Below are positions 7,056 through 14,331 of a DNA stretch of 19,293 nt, piece after piece. The notes beneath the pieces were generated by a model. The model was not told where the DNA came from and did not search any database. It was given only the letters and a program-made list of their open reading frames with translations. This DNA comes from JAAYCB01 sp012744395 (lineage in GTDB: Bacteria; Planctomycetota; Planctomycetia; Pirellulales; Thermoguttaceae), in assembly GCA_028703175.1 (NCBI GenBank), contig JAQVNJ010000120.1:1-19293 (forward strand). The letters run 5' to 3'. A program made the position numbers and the translations under genes. Within the stretch, counting starts at the first letter, position 1, and the number at the start of each line of letters is the position of its first letter.

Positions 7056-8588
7056 ATGCGCAGCCGAGTCTTCCCCTTGTTGGCAATTGCCGGTCTGCTA
7101 CTCGCGCCGCAGCCGGCGTCCCTGGTGCTTTGCGGGGAGCCAGCCGGCGGCCAACGGGTCGGCTTTGCCGAACGCGACATTACACCGGCGATCGGCGCGG
7201 AGCAGCCCGGCGGCTATGGGAAGTCGTTCCACCGATCGTTCCACGATCCGTGCAAGGTCCGCGCGGCCGTGTTCGACGATGGCCGGAGCCGCGTGGCCCT
7301 GGTCGGGGTCGACGCCCTGATCGTCCCCCGGATTCTCGTCACCGGGGCGCGCGCGGGGATCGAGAAGAAGTGCGGGATCGCGGGCAGTTCGGTTCTGATC
7401 GGCGCAACCCACTCGCACTCGTCGGGCCCGACCGGAATGGTACTGCCCGGCGAGTACGACCATGCCTCCGCGCTCGTGCAACAACTTGCCTATGAGAAGT
7501 CCTCGAACGCGGACGCGGAGTATCTGAAGCGCGTCGAGGGAGCGATCGTCGAGGCCGTGGCCGAGGCCGACCAGCGCCGCCAGGCGGCCGCATGCGGAGT
7601 CGGTAAGGGGATTGAAGACACGGTGGCCTTCAACCGGCGGTTCCGGATGAAGAACGGCCGCTCGCATACCCATCCCGGGCAGGGCAACCCCGAGATCATC
7701 GAGCCGGCCGGTCCGACCGATCCGGAAGTCGGCGTCCTCGGCGCATGGACGGGCGAGGGAGAGCTGCTCGGGTGCGTCGTGAATTTCGCGTGCCACGCGA
7801 CAACCAGCCCCGGCGGCATCTCCGCCAACTACATCTATTACCTCGAAAAGGCGATTCGCGGCTACTTCGGCGAGGACGCGATCGTTGTCTTTCTTCCCGG
7901 CACTTGCGGCGACGTCACCCAGGTCGACAATCTCAGCCCCACGCGCCGTCCGGCGGGCGAGCGGAGCGCCCAGTTGGTCGGCGGCCGGGTGGGCGCCGAG
8001 GCGGTCAAAGTCCTGCTTGGCATGGAGCGCGGCACGCTGGCGCCGGTGGAGGCCCGGGCGAAACGGCTGTCGATCAAACGCCGCGTGCCCAGCCCCGAGC
8101 GGGTCGAGCAGTGCTTCGCGCTGGTCCAGAGGGACCCCCAGCAGGTCGGTTCGACGGAATGGACGTTTGCCAAGGAGATCGTCCTGCTCGATGCGAGCCT
8201 CGCAAAGCACCCGACCACTGAGGTCGAGGTGCAGGCGATCCAAGTCGGGCCGGCCGTGTTCCTCTCCGATCCGGCCGAGTTCTTCTGCCAGTTCGGCCTG
8301 GATATAAAGGCCCGCAGCAAGTTCCCGTTCACGTTTCCCGTCTCCCTGGCCAATGGCTGCGTCGGCTATGTGCCCACGGAAGAAGCCCTCGGGCCCCGCG
8401 GCGGAGGGTACGAGACCCGCCTGACCTCCTACAGCAACCTGGAACCGACCGCCGGGCGGCAGATGGTCGATGCGGCCATCGAACTGGCCGACGAGATGAC
8501 GCCGGGCGAGGCGCCCGCCGCCGCGCCGGTTGCCGAGTTCTCCGGCTCGGGCTGGGGCTACGGCAACGTCCCGCCGGAACTGAATTAG
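7056..8588 (+). CDS. Exported neutral/alkaline ceramidase-like hydrolase
   Basis: The 510-residue product has a signal peptide (residues 1 to about 26, MRSRVFPLLAIAGLLLAPQP). The body matches the N-terminal catalytic domain of neutral/alkaline ceramidases, zinc amidases that cut N-acyl-sphingosine. Visible landmarks are FAERDITP (38-45), THSHSSGP (118-125, first zinc His), NFACHAT (243-249, second zinc His), PGTCGDVTQ (281-289), Glu408 in DPAEFF and Tyr452 in GGYE, corresponding to the Glu and Tyr zinc ligands. In characterised enzymes the GDxS motif carries the nucleophile Ser; here it is GDVT, so Thr288 takes that place. The C-terminal Ig-like domain of Pseudomonas-type enzymes is absent. 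It could act on another amide or ester. It is followed after 114 bp by the pectate-lyase-like gene on the same strand. Confidence 0.87.
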   Translation: MRSRVFPLLAIAGLLLAPQPASLVLCGEPAGGQRVGFAERDITPAIGAEQPGGYGKSFHRSFHDPCKVRAAVFDDGRSRVALVGVDALIVPRILVTGARAGIEKKCGIAGSSVLIGATHSHSSGPTGMVLPGEYDHASALVQQLAYEKSSNADAEYLKRVEGAIVEAVAEADQRRQAAACGVGKGIEDTVAFNRRFRMKNGRSHTHPGQGNPEIIEPAGPTDPEVGVLGAWTGEGELLGCVVNFACHATTSPGGISANYIYYLEKAIRGYFGEDAIVVFLPGTCGDVTQVDNLSPTRRPAGERSAQLVGGRVGAEAVKVLLGMERGTLAPVEARAKRLSIKRRVPSPERVEQCFALVQRDPQQVGSTEWTFAKEIVLLDASLAKHPTTEVEVQAIQVGPAVFLSDPAEFFCQFGLDIKARSKFPFTFPVSLANGCVGYVPTEEALGPRGGGYETRLTSYSNLEPTAGRQMVDAAIELADEMTPGEAPAAAPVAEFSGSGWGYGNVPPELN

Positions 8589-8702
8589 CGCAGGCCAAGC
8601 CCTCTCGGAAAGCCGCTCCCCCCCGCGGTCGATCACGCGCCGGGCGGCCAATCGCCGCATTCTCCCCTTGATAACACGCCAGACCGAGCGAGACCGAAAA
8701 CC

Positions 8703-10148
8703 ATGCGATTTTCCTTAAGAACGTCCCTCGCGTGCACTGTGGTTCTTCTGACGACTTCCGTTGTGGCGGACGACGCGGCCCTCCGCCGCCAGGCAGCCGC
8801 CGGTCTCAAGAAGGCCTGCCGGTTTTTCGACGAAGTCGTGTCGGCCGAAGGCGGATACCTCTGGCGATACAGCGAAGACCTGGCCGTGCGCGAAGGCGAG
8901 GGCAAGGCAAACGCCACAACGGTCTGGGTGCAGCCGCCGGGCACGCCGACGGTCGGCACGGCCCTGCTGGACGCCTACAAGGCGACTGGCGACGATTTCC
9001 ACCTCGATGCGGCACGCAGAACGGGGCATTGCCTGGTCCGCGGACAACTGCGGTCCGGCGGCTGGGACTATCGGATCGTGTTCGACGAGAAGGAGCGCGC
9101 CCGGCGAGCCTACCGCGTCGATCGGCCGCTGGAGGGGAAGAGCCAGGGCAACACGTCGACGCTCGACGACGACACGACCCAGGCGGCCCTGCGGTTTTTG
9201 ATGGCCCTCGACGCGGGATTGCAGCAATCCGATGCGGCGATCCACGAGGCGGCGATGACCGGCCTGGAAGCGCTGTTGGCCGTGCAGTATCCGATCGGCG
9301 CGTGGCCCCAGCGGTTTGAAGGTCCGCCCCGCGCCGACGATTTCCCGATCCGGCAGGCGAGCTATCCGGATTCGTGGTCGTGGGAGTATCCCGGCAAGGA
9401 CTACAAGACATTTTACACGTTCAACGACAACGCGATCGCGGACGTGATCGACGTGATGTTTCTGGCAGCCGAGCAGTATGGCGATCGGCGGTTCCGGGCG
9501 GCGGCCGAGCGGGCCGGCCAGTTCATGCTGCTGGCCCAGATGCCCGACCCGCAGCCCGGCTGGGCCCAGCAGTACGATGCCAACATGCAGCCGGCCTGGG
9601 CGCGAAAGTTTGAGCCGCCCGCGGTGACCGGCGGCGAATCCCAGGGCGTGATGCGGGCGTTGATGGAGGTCTATCGGCGGACCGGCGACAAGAAGTACCT
9701 CGAACCGATCCCGCGCGCCCTCCAGTACTACCGGAGATCCCTCCTCGCCGACGGCAGACTGGCCCGATTCTACGAGTTGCGGACGAATCGGCCGCTGTAT
9801 TTCACGAAGGATTACCAGCTCACTTACAGCGACGCCGACATGCCGACCCACTATTCGTTCAAGGTCGGCAGCAGCCTGGACCAGATCGAGCGAGAATTCG
9901 AGCGGCTTTCGCAGACGCCGATCGACCAACGGAATCCCCCCGCGAAAAAGGCCCCCCAGAAACCCTCGAAAAGCCAGGAAAGCCGCGTCCGCTCCGTCCT
10001 CGCCTCCCTCGATTCACAAGGGCGCTGGGTGGAGAACGGCCGGATGAGGTATCACGGCGACGCGGACCCCACGCGGCGGGTGATCAGCTGCGAACGCTTC
10101 GTGGCCAATGTCCGCGTCCTGGCCGGGTACTTGGCGACGGCGCCGTAG
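8703..10148 (+). CDS. Exported pectate lyase, PL10-like
   Basis: The 481-residue product has a signal peptide (MRFSLRTSLACTVVLLTTSV, cleavage near residue 22). It resembles polysaccharide lyase family 10, alpha-barrel enzymes that split polygalacturonate by beta-elimination using calcium. Family-like motifs are TLDDDTTQ (153-160), GAWPQRF (199-205), YTFNDN (238-243), GWAQQYD (286-292) and ARKFEPPA (300-307) followed by TGGESQGVM. Residues 410-425 form a Lys/Pro/Ser-rich linker before a short C-terminal segment. The start has only a weak Shine-Dalgarno sequence, but the signal peptide begins immediately, so ATG 8703 is kept. The protein acts outside the cytoplasm. The substrate may be pectin or another uronic-acid polymer. 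The stop codon abuts the stop of the opposing oxidoreductase gene. Confidence 0.83.
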   Translation: MRFSLRTSLACTVVLLTTSVVADDAALRRQAAAGLKKACRFFDEVVSAEGGYLWRYSEDLAVREGEGKANATTVWVQPPGTPTVGTALLDAYKATGDDFHLDAARRTGHCLVRGQLRSGGWDYRIVFDEKERARRAYRVDRPLEGKSQGNTSTLDDDTTQAALRFLMALDAGLQQSDAAIHEAAMTGLEALLAVQYPIGAWPQRFEGPPRADDFPIRQASYPDSWSWEYPGKDYKTFYTFNDNAIADVIDVMFLAAEQYGDRRFRAAAERAGQFMLLAQMPDPQPGWAQQYDANMQPAWARKFEPPAVTGGESQGVMRALMEVYRRTGDKKYLEPIPRALQYYRRSLLADGRLARFYELRTNRPLYFTKDYQLTYSDADMPTHYSFKVGSSLDQIEREFERLSQTPIDQRNPPAKKAPQKPSKSQESRVRSVLASLDSQGRWVENGRMRYHGDADPTRRVISCERFVANVRVLAGYLATAP

Positions 10149-11264
10149 TCACGCCAGGGTGAAGTCGGGCAGGCGGACGATTTCGCCCCCCTTCAAGGCC
10201 GACTGGTGGGCGCAGATGCCCACGCAGGTCCAGTTGGCCGACTGCACGGCGTTCGGCCAGGGCTGGCGATCATCGACCAGGGCGGTGACGAACTCGTTGA
10301 CCAGGTGGGGGTGCGATCCACCGTGGCCGGCGCCCTGGACAAAGGAAAGGTGCCGCGCATCCTGGATCGAGCGGGTGAACTGCCGAATCGGGTCCGGCAG
10401 GAGGTGGGCGAAATCGGGAATCTCGACCGCCGCGGGGATCTCCGGCTCGGGCTTCTTGGCGGTGTGCAGGATGTGCGGCTGCCCCTCGACGAGCGTCCAC
10501 TCGAAGCTCTTCTTCGTGCCGTAGACGTCGAAGCTCTCGCGATACTGCCGGGCCGTGTCGTAGAGAAACCGCCAGATGTGCGCCGCGACGTCCGCATCCT
10601 TGATCTTGATATGGCACGATTCCACGGCGAAGGGGTTGCCGCTCTTCTGCCGGATGTCGTCGCGGACCGTTCCCGAACCGAAGCAGGAGACATACTCCGC
10701 CCGGCCGTCGAGCAGGCCCAGGCAGGGGCTGACGACGTGCGTTGCGTAGTGCATGGGGATCATCCGCTCCCAGTATTCCGGCCAGCCGTCCATGTCTTGC
10801 GGGTGCGACGCCGCCAGATATTGAATCTTGCCCAGTTCGCCCTTCTCATACAAGTCCTTGAGGAACAAGAACTCCCGCGAATAGACGACCGTTTCGGCCA
10901 TCATGTATTTCAGTCCGGTCTTGCGCACCAGTTCGACGATCCGCCGGCACTCGTCGACCGTTGTCGCCATCGGCACCGTGCAGAGGACGTGCTTGCCCGC
11001 CTCGAGTGCGGCGATCGACATCGGGGCGTGGTCCGGAATCGGCGTGTTGATGTGGACAAAGTCGACGGCCGGGTCGGCGAGCACGTCGTCGTAGCGGGTG
11101 TAGCGCACCGCCACGCCAAACGTCTCGCCGACTTTTTCGAGCCGCTCGGCATTGCGCTGGCAGATCGCGTACATCTCGGCGTTAGGGTGCTTTTGGTAGA
11201 TGGGGATGAATTCAGCGCCAAACCCCAAACCGACAACGGCAACCTTGACGTCTTTTCCGCTCAT
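10149..11264 (-). CDS. Gfo/Idh/MocA family oxidoreductase lacking the EKP lysine
   Basis: This 371-residue cytoplasmic NAD(P)-type dehydrogenase has an N-terminal Rossmann domain (VVGLGFGA, 10-17) and a C-terminal alpha/beta domain. ATG 11264 is chosen because AGGGAGA lies 6 bases ahead of it; the in-frame ATG six codons upstream overlaps that site. The usual EKP motif at the end of the sixth strand reads CTVPMA (95-100), so the Lys that normally contacts substrate and cofactor is missing. Other residues that may lie near the substrate pocket are MHYATHVVSP (171-180) and GSHPHLVNEF (316-325). The TVP variant recurs in planctomycete paralogs as I recall, so it is probably a subfamily trait and not decay. 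The substrate is probably a sugar or polyol derivative. It is codirectional with the LamG gene 230 bp upstream. Confidence 0.94.
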   Translation of the reverse strand: MSGKDVKVAVVGLGFGAEFIPIYQKHPNAEMYAICQRNAERLEKVGETFGVAVRYTRYDDVLADPAVDFVHINTPIPDHAPMSIAALEAGKHVLCTVPMATTVDECRRIVELVRKTGLKYMMAETVVYSREFLFLKDLYEKGELGKIQYLAASHPQDMDGWPEYWERMIPMHYATHVVSPCLGLLDGRAEYVSCFGSGTVRDDIRQKSGNPFAVESCHIKIKDADVAAHIWRFLYDTARQYRESFDVYGTKKSFEWTLVEGQPHILHTAKKPEPEIPAAVEIPDFAHLLPDPIRQFTRSIQDARHLSFVQGAGHGGSHPHLVNEFVTALVDDRQPWPNAVQSANWTCVGICAHQSALKGGEIVRLPDFTLA

Positions 11265-11370
11265 CGCGTTCTCCCTTGTCATGTTTCGCCGTCCGCGGAC
11301 CTGCCGCGCGGATCGGCCCCTGGAATGACTGTCCGGCAGAAGAGAAGGTCGCGCCGCAAGGCCGGGCCAA

Positions 11371-11390
11371 CGGCGCGGCGAAACGCGCCG
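11371..11390 (-). repeat. GC-rich hairpin between LamG and oxidoreductase genes
   Basis: CGGCGCG (11371-11377) pairs with CGCGCCG (11384-11390) around the 6-base centre GCGAAA. It lies about 105-124 bases past the LamG stop and 107 bases before the oxidoreductase start, in the 230-bp spacer 11265-11494. There is no U-run, so it is a structured spacer element more than a proven terminator. The same spacer has TACAAT near 11440 on the minus strand, a possible -10 box without a matching -35. Confidence 0.35.
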
Positions 11391-11494
11391 GCAACCGCCC
11401 CCGCCTGCGGCGTCAAGCAGCCCCTTGGCCGGCGATTGTACCCGACGCCGCGGCGGGCAACCAGCGCGGCCTGGGCGGCAACGGGCTGGACGGG

Positions 11495-12796
11495 CTACTT
11501 TTCCCTGGCAAAGCTCAGCCGCCGCAATTCCTTGCCGCTGAAGACGCGATTGAACACCGCCACTCCGTCGATGCAGAGTTGCGTTCCGTGGTCGATCGGC
11601 TCCGTGCCGAGGCCCAGTGCCCTGCCCAAGGTAAACGGCGCTCCCTCCCGGACGCGATAGCGGATCTCCGTGCCGACCCGCCGCCAGCCATCCTCCTCGA
11701 GGGTGTGCAGCGACGCGACGACCTGGTCGCCGGGCTCGATCTTCACACCGCCGGCCAGCGCGGCGCGTGTCTTGCCCGCCGCCACGAGGGAGAGCGGCCG
11801 CGGCAAAAGGCTTTTGCCCGCTCGTTCTACGCCGAACTCCACGCGGTATTCCGGCTGGACTTTGTCGGAAGCCGGGCAGCTTCTGTCATAGGTGATCGTC
11901 CCCTCCTCGGTGTCGACGAGGAGCCAATGCTCGTAGACGCCCGACGTCTGCACGTTGTAGCCGTTGAACTTGAGGACAAACGTCCTCGGCGAGAAGAGGG
12001 GCCAGGGGAAGTGATACGGATTGCTGGAGACCGGCTCGCCATACCGGAAGACATCCTGCGCGACAGGATCGGTGATCTGACTTGGAGTCGCCACGCCGTC
12101 GCAGTAGACGCGGACCTGTTCCGTGGCCGGATCGAATGTCATGGCCATGGCGATCCATTGGTTGTTCTCGAAGGCGCGCCCGTCAATCGCCCGGCAGCGA
12201 GCGTATTGGGAGCCCGAAGCGGTCGACTGCGGATAGCTGGCCGCTCCCGTCGCCGAGACGTGGCCGATCACTCCCCGGGAGCCGAAGAGTCCTCCAAACA
12301 GGGCGATCTGCCGCCGGCCGCCGTACTTGTCCCAGCCGCCTTCGTCCCAGATTCCGGCCACGAGATGCCGTGCGCCGATGAACTTGACCCAGGCGATCAA
12401 GGTGAACGGTTGATTGCCGTGGATATCCAGCGGCGACCTGTCGAACTGGCTGCGGGGGACTTCGCCAAACACGTATCCCTTGTTGAATCGGACGGCGCGG
12501 CCGAACGGGCCGGAAGAGTCGAACACCAGCTTCGATTGCTCGTCGGCATAGGGCCATTGGTCGGGCCGATAGGTTTGCGGATCGCCAATTCGCCTCAGGA
12601 AGACGGGATAGCCGCGCTGGGCGACGTCCTCGTCGTGGTAAGAAGTCCAGGCGCCGTCCTCCGTCAGCGAGAAATCCCAGAAGGCGATGAGCCCCTTGGT
12701 TGCCGCGACCTGCGCCACGCGGCGCTGTTCCTCGGATTCCGCGGCAACGACGGTCTGGTCGAGCAGGACGACGACGAGCAGGATGGCGCGTCTCAT
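11495..12796 (-). CDS. Exported LamG / concanavalin A-like lectin-fold protein
   Basis: The 433-residue product has a signal peptide (MRRAILLVVVLLDQTVVAAE) and an AAGGA ribosome-binding site about 10 bases upstream. The body resembles the LamG/ConA-like jelly roll: GLIAFWDF (35-42), FGRAVRFNKGY (98-108), FTLIAWVKF (131-139), NNQWIAMAMTFDPAT (211-225), VRVYCDGV (228-235) and a closing IDGVAVFNRVFSGKELRRL (409-427). A ~150-residue insert between the last two parts may extend the sandwich or bind ligand. No catalytic Glu pair of GH16 type is seen, so carbohydrate or surface binding is more likely than hydrolysis. It is first in a minus-strand pair with the Gfo/Idh/MocA gene and diverges from the sialidase-like gene, with 157 bp between their starts. 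Confidence 0.8.
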   Translation of the reverse strand: MRRAILLVVVLLDQTVVAAESEEQRRVAQVAATKGLIAFWDFSLTEDGAWTSYHDEDVAQRGYPVFLRRIGDPQTYRPDQWPYADEQSKLVFDSSGPFGRAVRFNKGYVFGEVPRSQFDRSPLDIHGNQPFTLIAWVKFIGARHLVAGIWDEGGWDKYGGRRQIALFGGLFGSRGVIGHVSATGAASYPQSTASGSQYARCRAIDGRAFENNQWIAMAMTFDPATEQVRVYCDGVATPSQITDPVAQDVFRYGEPVSSNPYHFPWPLFSPRTFVLKFNGYNVQTSGVYEHWLLVDTEEGTITYDRSCPASDKVQPEYRVEFGVERAGKSLLPRPLSLVAAGKTRAALAGGVKIEPGDQVVASLHTLEEDGWRRVGTEIRYRVREGAPFTLGRALGLGTEPIDHGTQLCIDGVAVFNRVFSGKELRRLSFAREK

Positions 12797-12822
12797 GATG
12801 GCGATTCCTTCAAACTGGCCCG

Positions 12823-12835
12823 GCGCTTGAAGCGC
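12823..12835. promoter_or_regulatory. Perfect 13-bp dyad in divergent promoter region
   Basis: GCGCTT (12823-12828) and AAGCGC (12830-12835) flank a single G. The site lies 27 bp above the LamG start and 118 bp above the sialidase-like start. It could be an operator acting on both genes. It is short and GC-rich, so chance is not excluded. Confidence 0.25.
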
Positions 12836-12940
12836 GTGTGTTCGACGCCTAGATTGGTGGTCGAGCTCCTATTGTAACCGGTTGCGCCCCGCTGCGAGCC
12901 AGAGGGGAGACCGCCCCGGCGGGCAGACTCTCAGCATGAC

Positions 12941-12947
12941 AAGGAGA
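12941..12947 (+). promoter_or_regulatory. Ribosome-binding site fixing the start at 12954
   Basis: AAGGAGA sits 6 bases ahead of the ATG at 12954. An in-frame ATG at 12936 overlaps this site and lacks its own, and a TTG at 12882 is farther away. The choice puts the signal peptide at the N-terminus. Confidence 0.8.
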
Positions 12948-12953
12948 ATTACC

Positions 12954-14189
12954 ATGGCGGGAATTCCGCGGATCGCAGTCCTCGTCGCCGTCGCCGTCCT
13001 GGCATTCGCCCGCCCAGCAGCGAGCCGGGCCGAAGACGAACCGCTTGAATATCGGATCGAACGGACCGTCGCCGTCAGCGGCTTCGACGGCGAGACCTGC
13101 TGGGTCCACGCCCGAGCCGGCGCCATCCCGCCCGGCGGGGGATTTGGCCCGGGCAAGGACCCCGTCGTGGTGATGACCATGCAGAAGCTCCTTCTGTCGG
13201 GGTCGGATGTCTTCTACGCTCTGCATAGCCTCTGGACGGACGACCTGGGCGCGACCTGGACCGAGCCGAAGTTGCAGCCGGTCTTCGAGCGGCGGAAGAT
13301 GGGCGGCGATATCGAGCTGACCGTTTGCGACTTCTGGCCCAAGTGGCACGCCGCGAGCGGGAAGCTGCTGGGCACCGGCCACACCGTCTGGTACGAGAAG
13401 AACCGCGTGATGCCGGTCCGGCGGCGGCACACGGCCTACGCCGTGTATGACCCGGCCGCCCGGGCCTGGCTGCCGTGGAAGCAGCTGGAAATGCCCGACG
13501 ACCCGCGGTTCGCCAACGCCGGGGCGGGCTGCACACAGCGGGTCGATCTGCCCGGCGGCGAGATTCTGTTGCCGATCTCCTTCAAGCGGCCCGAGGACAG
13601 GGTGTCGAGCACGACGGTCGTCCGCTGCCGGTTCGACGGCGAGACGCTGCGCTACGTCGAACACGGCGACGAGTTGTCGATCGATGTCCCGCGCGGGTTC
13701 GGCGAGCCCTCGCTGGCCAGGTTCGGCGGTCGCTTCTTCCTGACGATGCGGAACGACCAGAAGGGCTACGTGGCCTCGGGCCCGGACGGCTTGCACTTCG
13801 GGGAGGCAAAGCCTTGGACCTTTGATGACGGGGCGGAACTGGGCAGCTACAACACGCAGCAGCACTGGGTGGTGCACAGCGGCGGACTGTTTCTGGTATA
13901 CACCCGCCGCGGGGCCGACAACGACCAAGTCTTCCGCCACCGGGCGCCGCTGTTCATGGCCCGCGTGGACCCGGATCGGCTCTGCGTGATCCGCGCGACG
14001 GAGCGGGTGCTTGTCCCCGAACGGGGCGCACGGCTGGGGAATTTCGGCGTCACGGCGGTCAGTCCGGAGGAGACGTGGGTCACGGCCGCGGAATGGATGC
14101 AGCCGCGGGGAGTCGAGAAACGGGGCAGCGACAACAGCGTCTGGGTTGCCAAAATCAAGTGGAGCGCGCCGAGCCGGGCGCTCGAGTAG
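12954..14189 (+). CDS. Exported sialidase-fold (BNR/Asp-box) protein
   Basis: The 411-residue product has a signal peptide (MAGIPRIAVLVAVAVLAF, cleavage near residue 26). It resembles the six-bladed sialidase/BNR superfamily. One Asp box is clear (TDDLGATW, 95-102), followed by blade-like segments including RFGGRFFLTMRND (256-268) and SYNTQQHWVVHSGGLFLVYTR (298-318). Sialidases use an Arg triad, a Tyr/Glu pair and an acid Asp; I cannot place that set with confidence, so true exo-sialidase activity is unproven. Similar exported planctomycete proteins are often labelled exo-alpha-sialidase. Glycoside hydrolase action on another sugar, or glycan binding alone, is possible. Downstream after 142 bp lies the acyltransferase gene, with a long inverted repeat in the gap. 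Confidence 0.72.
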   Translation: MAGIPRIAVLVAVAVLAFARPAASRAEDEPLEYRIERTVAVSGFDGETCWVHARAGAIPPGGGFGPGKDPVVVMTMQKLLLSGSDVFYALHSLWTDDLGATWTEPKLQPVFERRKMGGDIELTVCDFWPKWHAASGKLLGTGHTVWYEKNRVMPVRRRHTAYAVYDPAARAWLPWKQLEMPDDPRFANAGAGCTQRVDLPGGEILLPISFKRPEDRVSSTTVVRCRFDGETLRYVEHGDELSIDVPRGFGEPSLARFGGRFFLTMRNDQKGYVASGPDGLHFGEAKPWTFDDGAELGSYNTQQHWVVHSGGLFLVYTRRGADNDQVFRHRAPLFMARVDPDRLCVIRATERVLVPERGARLGNFGVTAVSPEETWVTAAEWMQPRGVEKRGSDNSVWVAKIKWSAPSRALE

Positions 14190-14222
14190 AGACCGCCAGC
14201 GCCCGCCACCGAGGATGCCGCC

Positions 14223-14277
14223 GGGCCGGCGCCCGCCAGCCACTCACCAACAAGCCAGCCGGCAGCCGCGCCGGCCC
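14223..14277. repeat. Perfect 10-bp inverted repeat between sialidase-like and acyltransferase genes
   Basis: GGGCCGGCGC (14223-14232) is exactly complementary to GCGCCGGCCC (14268-14277), with 35 bases between. It begins 33 bases after the upstream stop and ends 54 bases before the GTG start at 14332. A stem this GC-rich would fold strongly in RNA. It has no U-run, so partial termination, transcript-end protection or translation control are all possible. Confidence 0.5.
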
Positions 14278-14318
14278 TGACAGGCGGAGCGGCTGGAGAA
14301 ACCGAACGGATCGAGAAC

Positions 14319-14324
14319 AAGGAG
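14319..14324 (+). promoter_or_regulatory. Ribosome-binding site for a GTG start
   Basis: AAGGAG lies 7 bases ahead of GTG 14332 and supports this unusual start codon. The next in-frame ATG would begin at MSLDALRGFD, residue 18, inside the conserved family N-terminus. Confidence 0.8.
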
Positions 14325-14331
14325 CCCTGCC

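Noticed and set aside
6674..7495. Plus-strand open frame of 273 codons through the repeat cluster
   Set aside because: Its only distinctive peptide comes from the palindromic repeat (VPKLELGNQGD type), and it then overlaps the ceramidase-like gene out of frame.
7098..8660. 520-codon minus-strand frame antisense to the ceramidase-like gene
   Set aside because: It mirrors the coding frame's GC-rich third positions and has no recognisable motif; the plus frame has zinc-ligand motifs, a signal peptide and a perfect ribosome-binding site.
8715..9929. 404-codon minus-strand frame antisense to the PL10-like gene
   Set aside because: No domain character and biased composition; the plus-strand frame matches a known enzyme family.
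10206..12877. Two long plus-strand frames antisense to the Gfo/Idh/MocA and LamG genes
   Set aside because: Both lack motifs and Shine-Dalgarno sites and merely mirror the genuine minus-strand genes.
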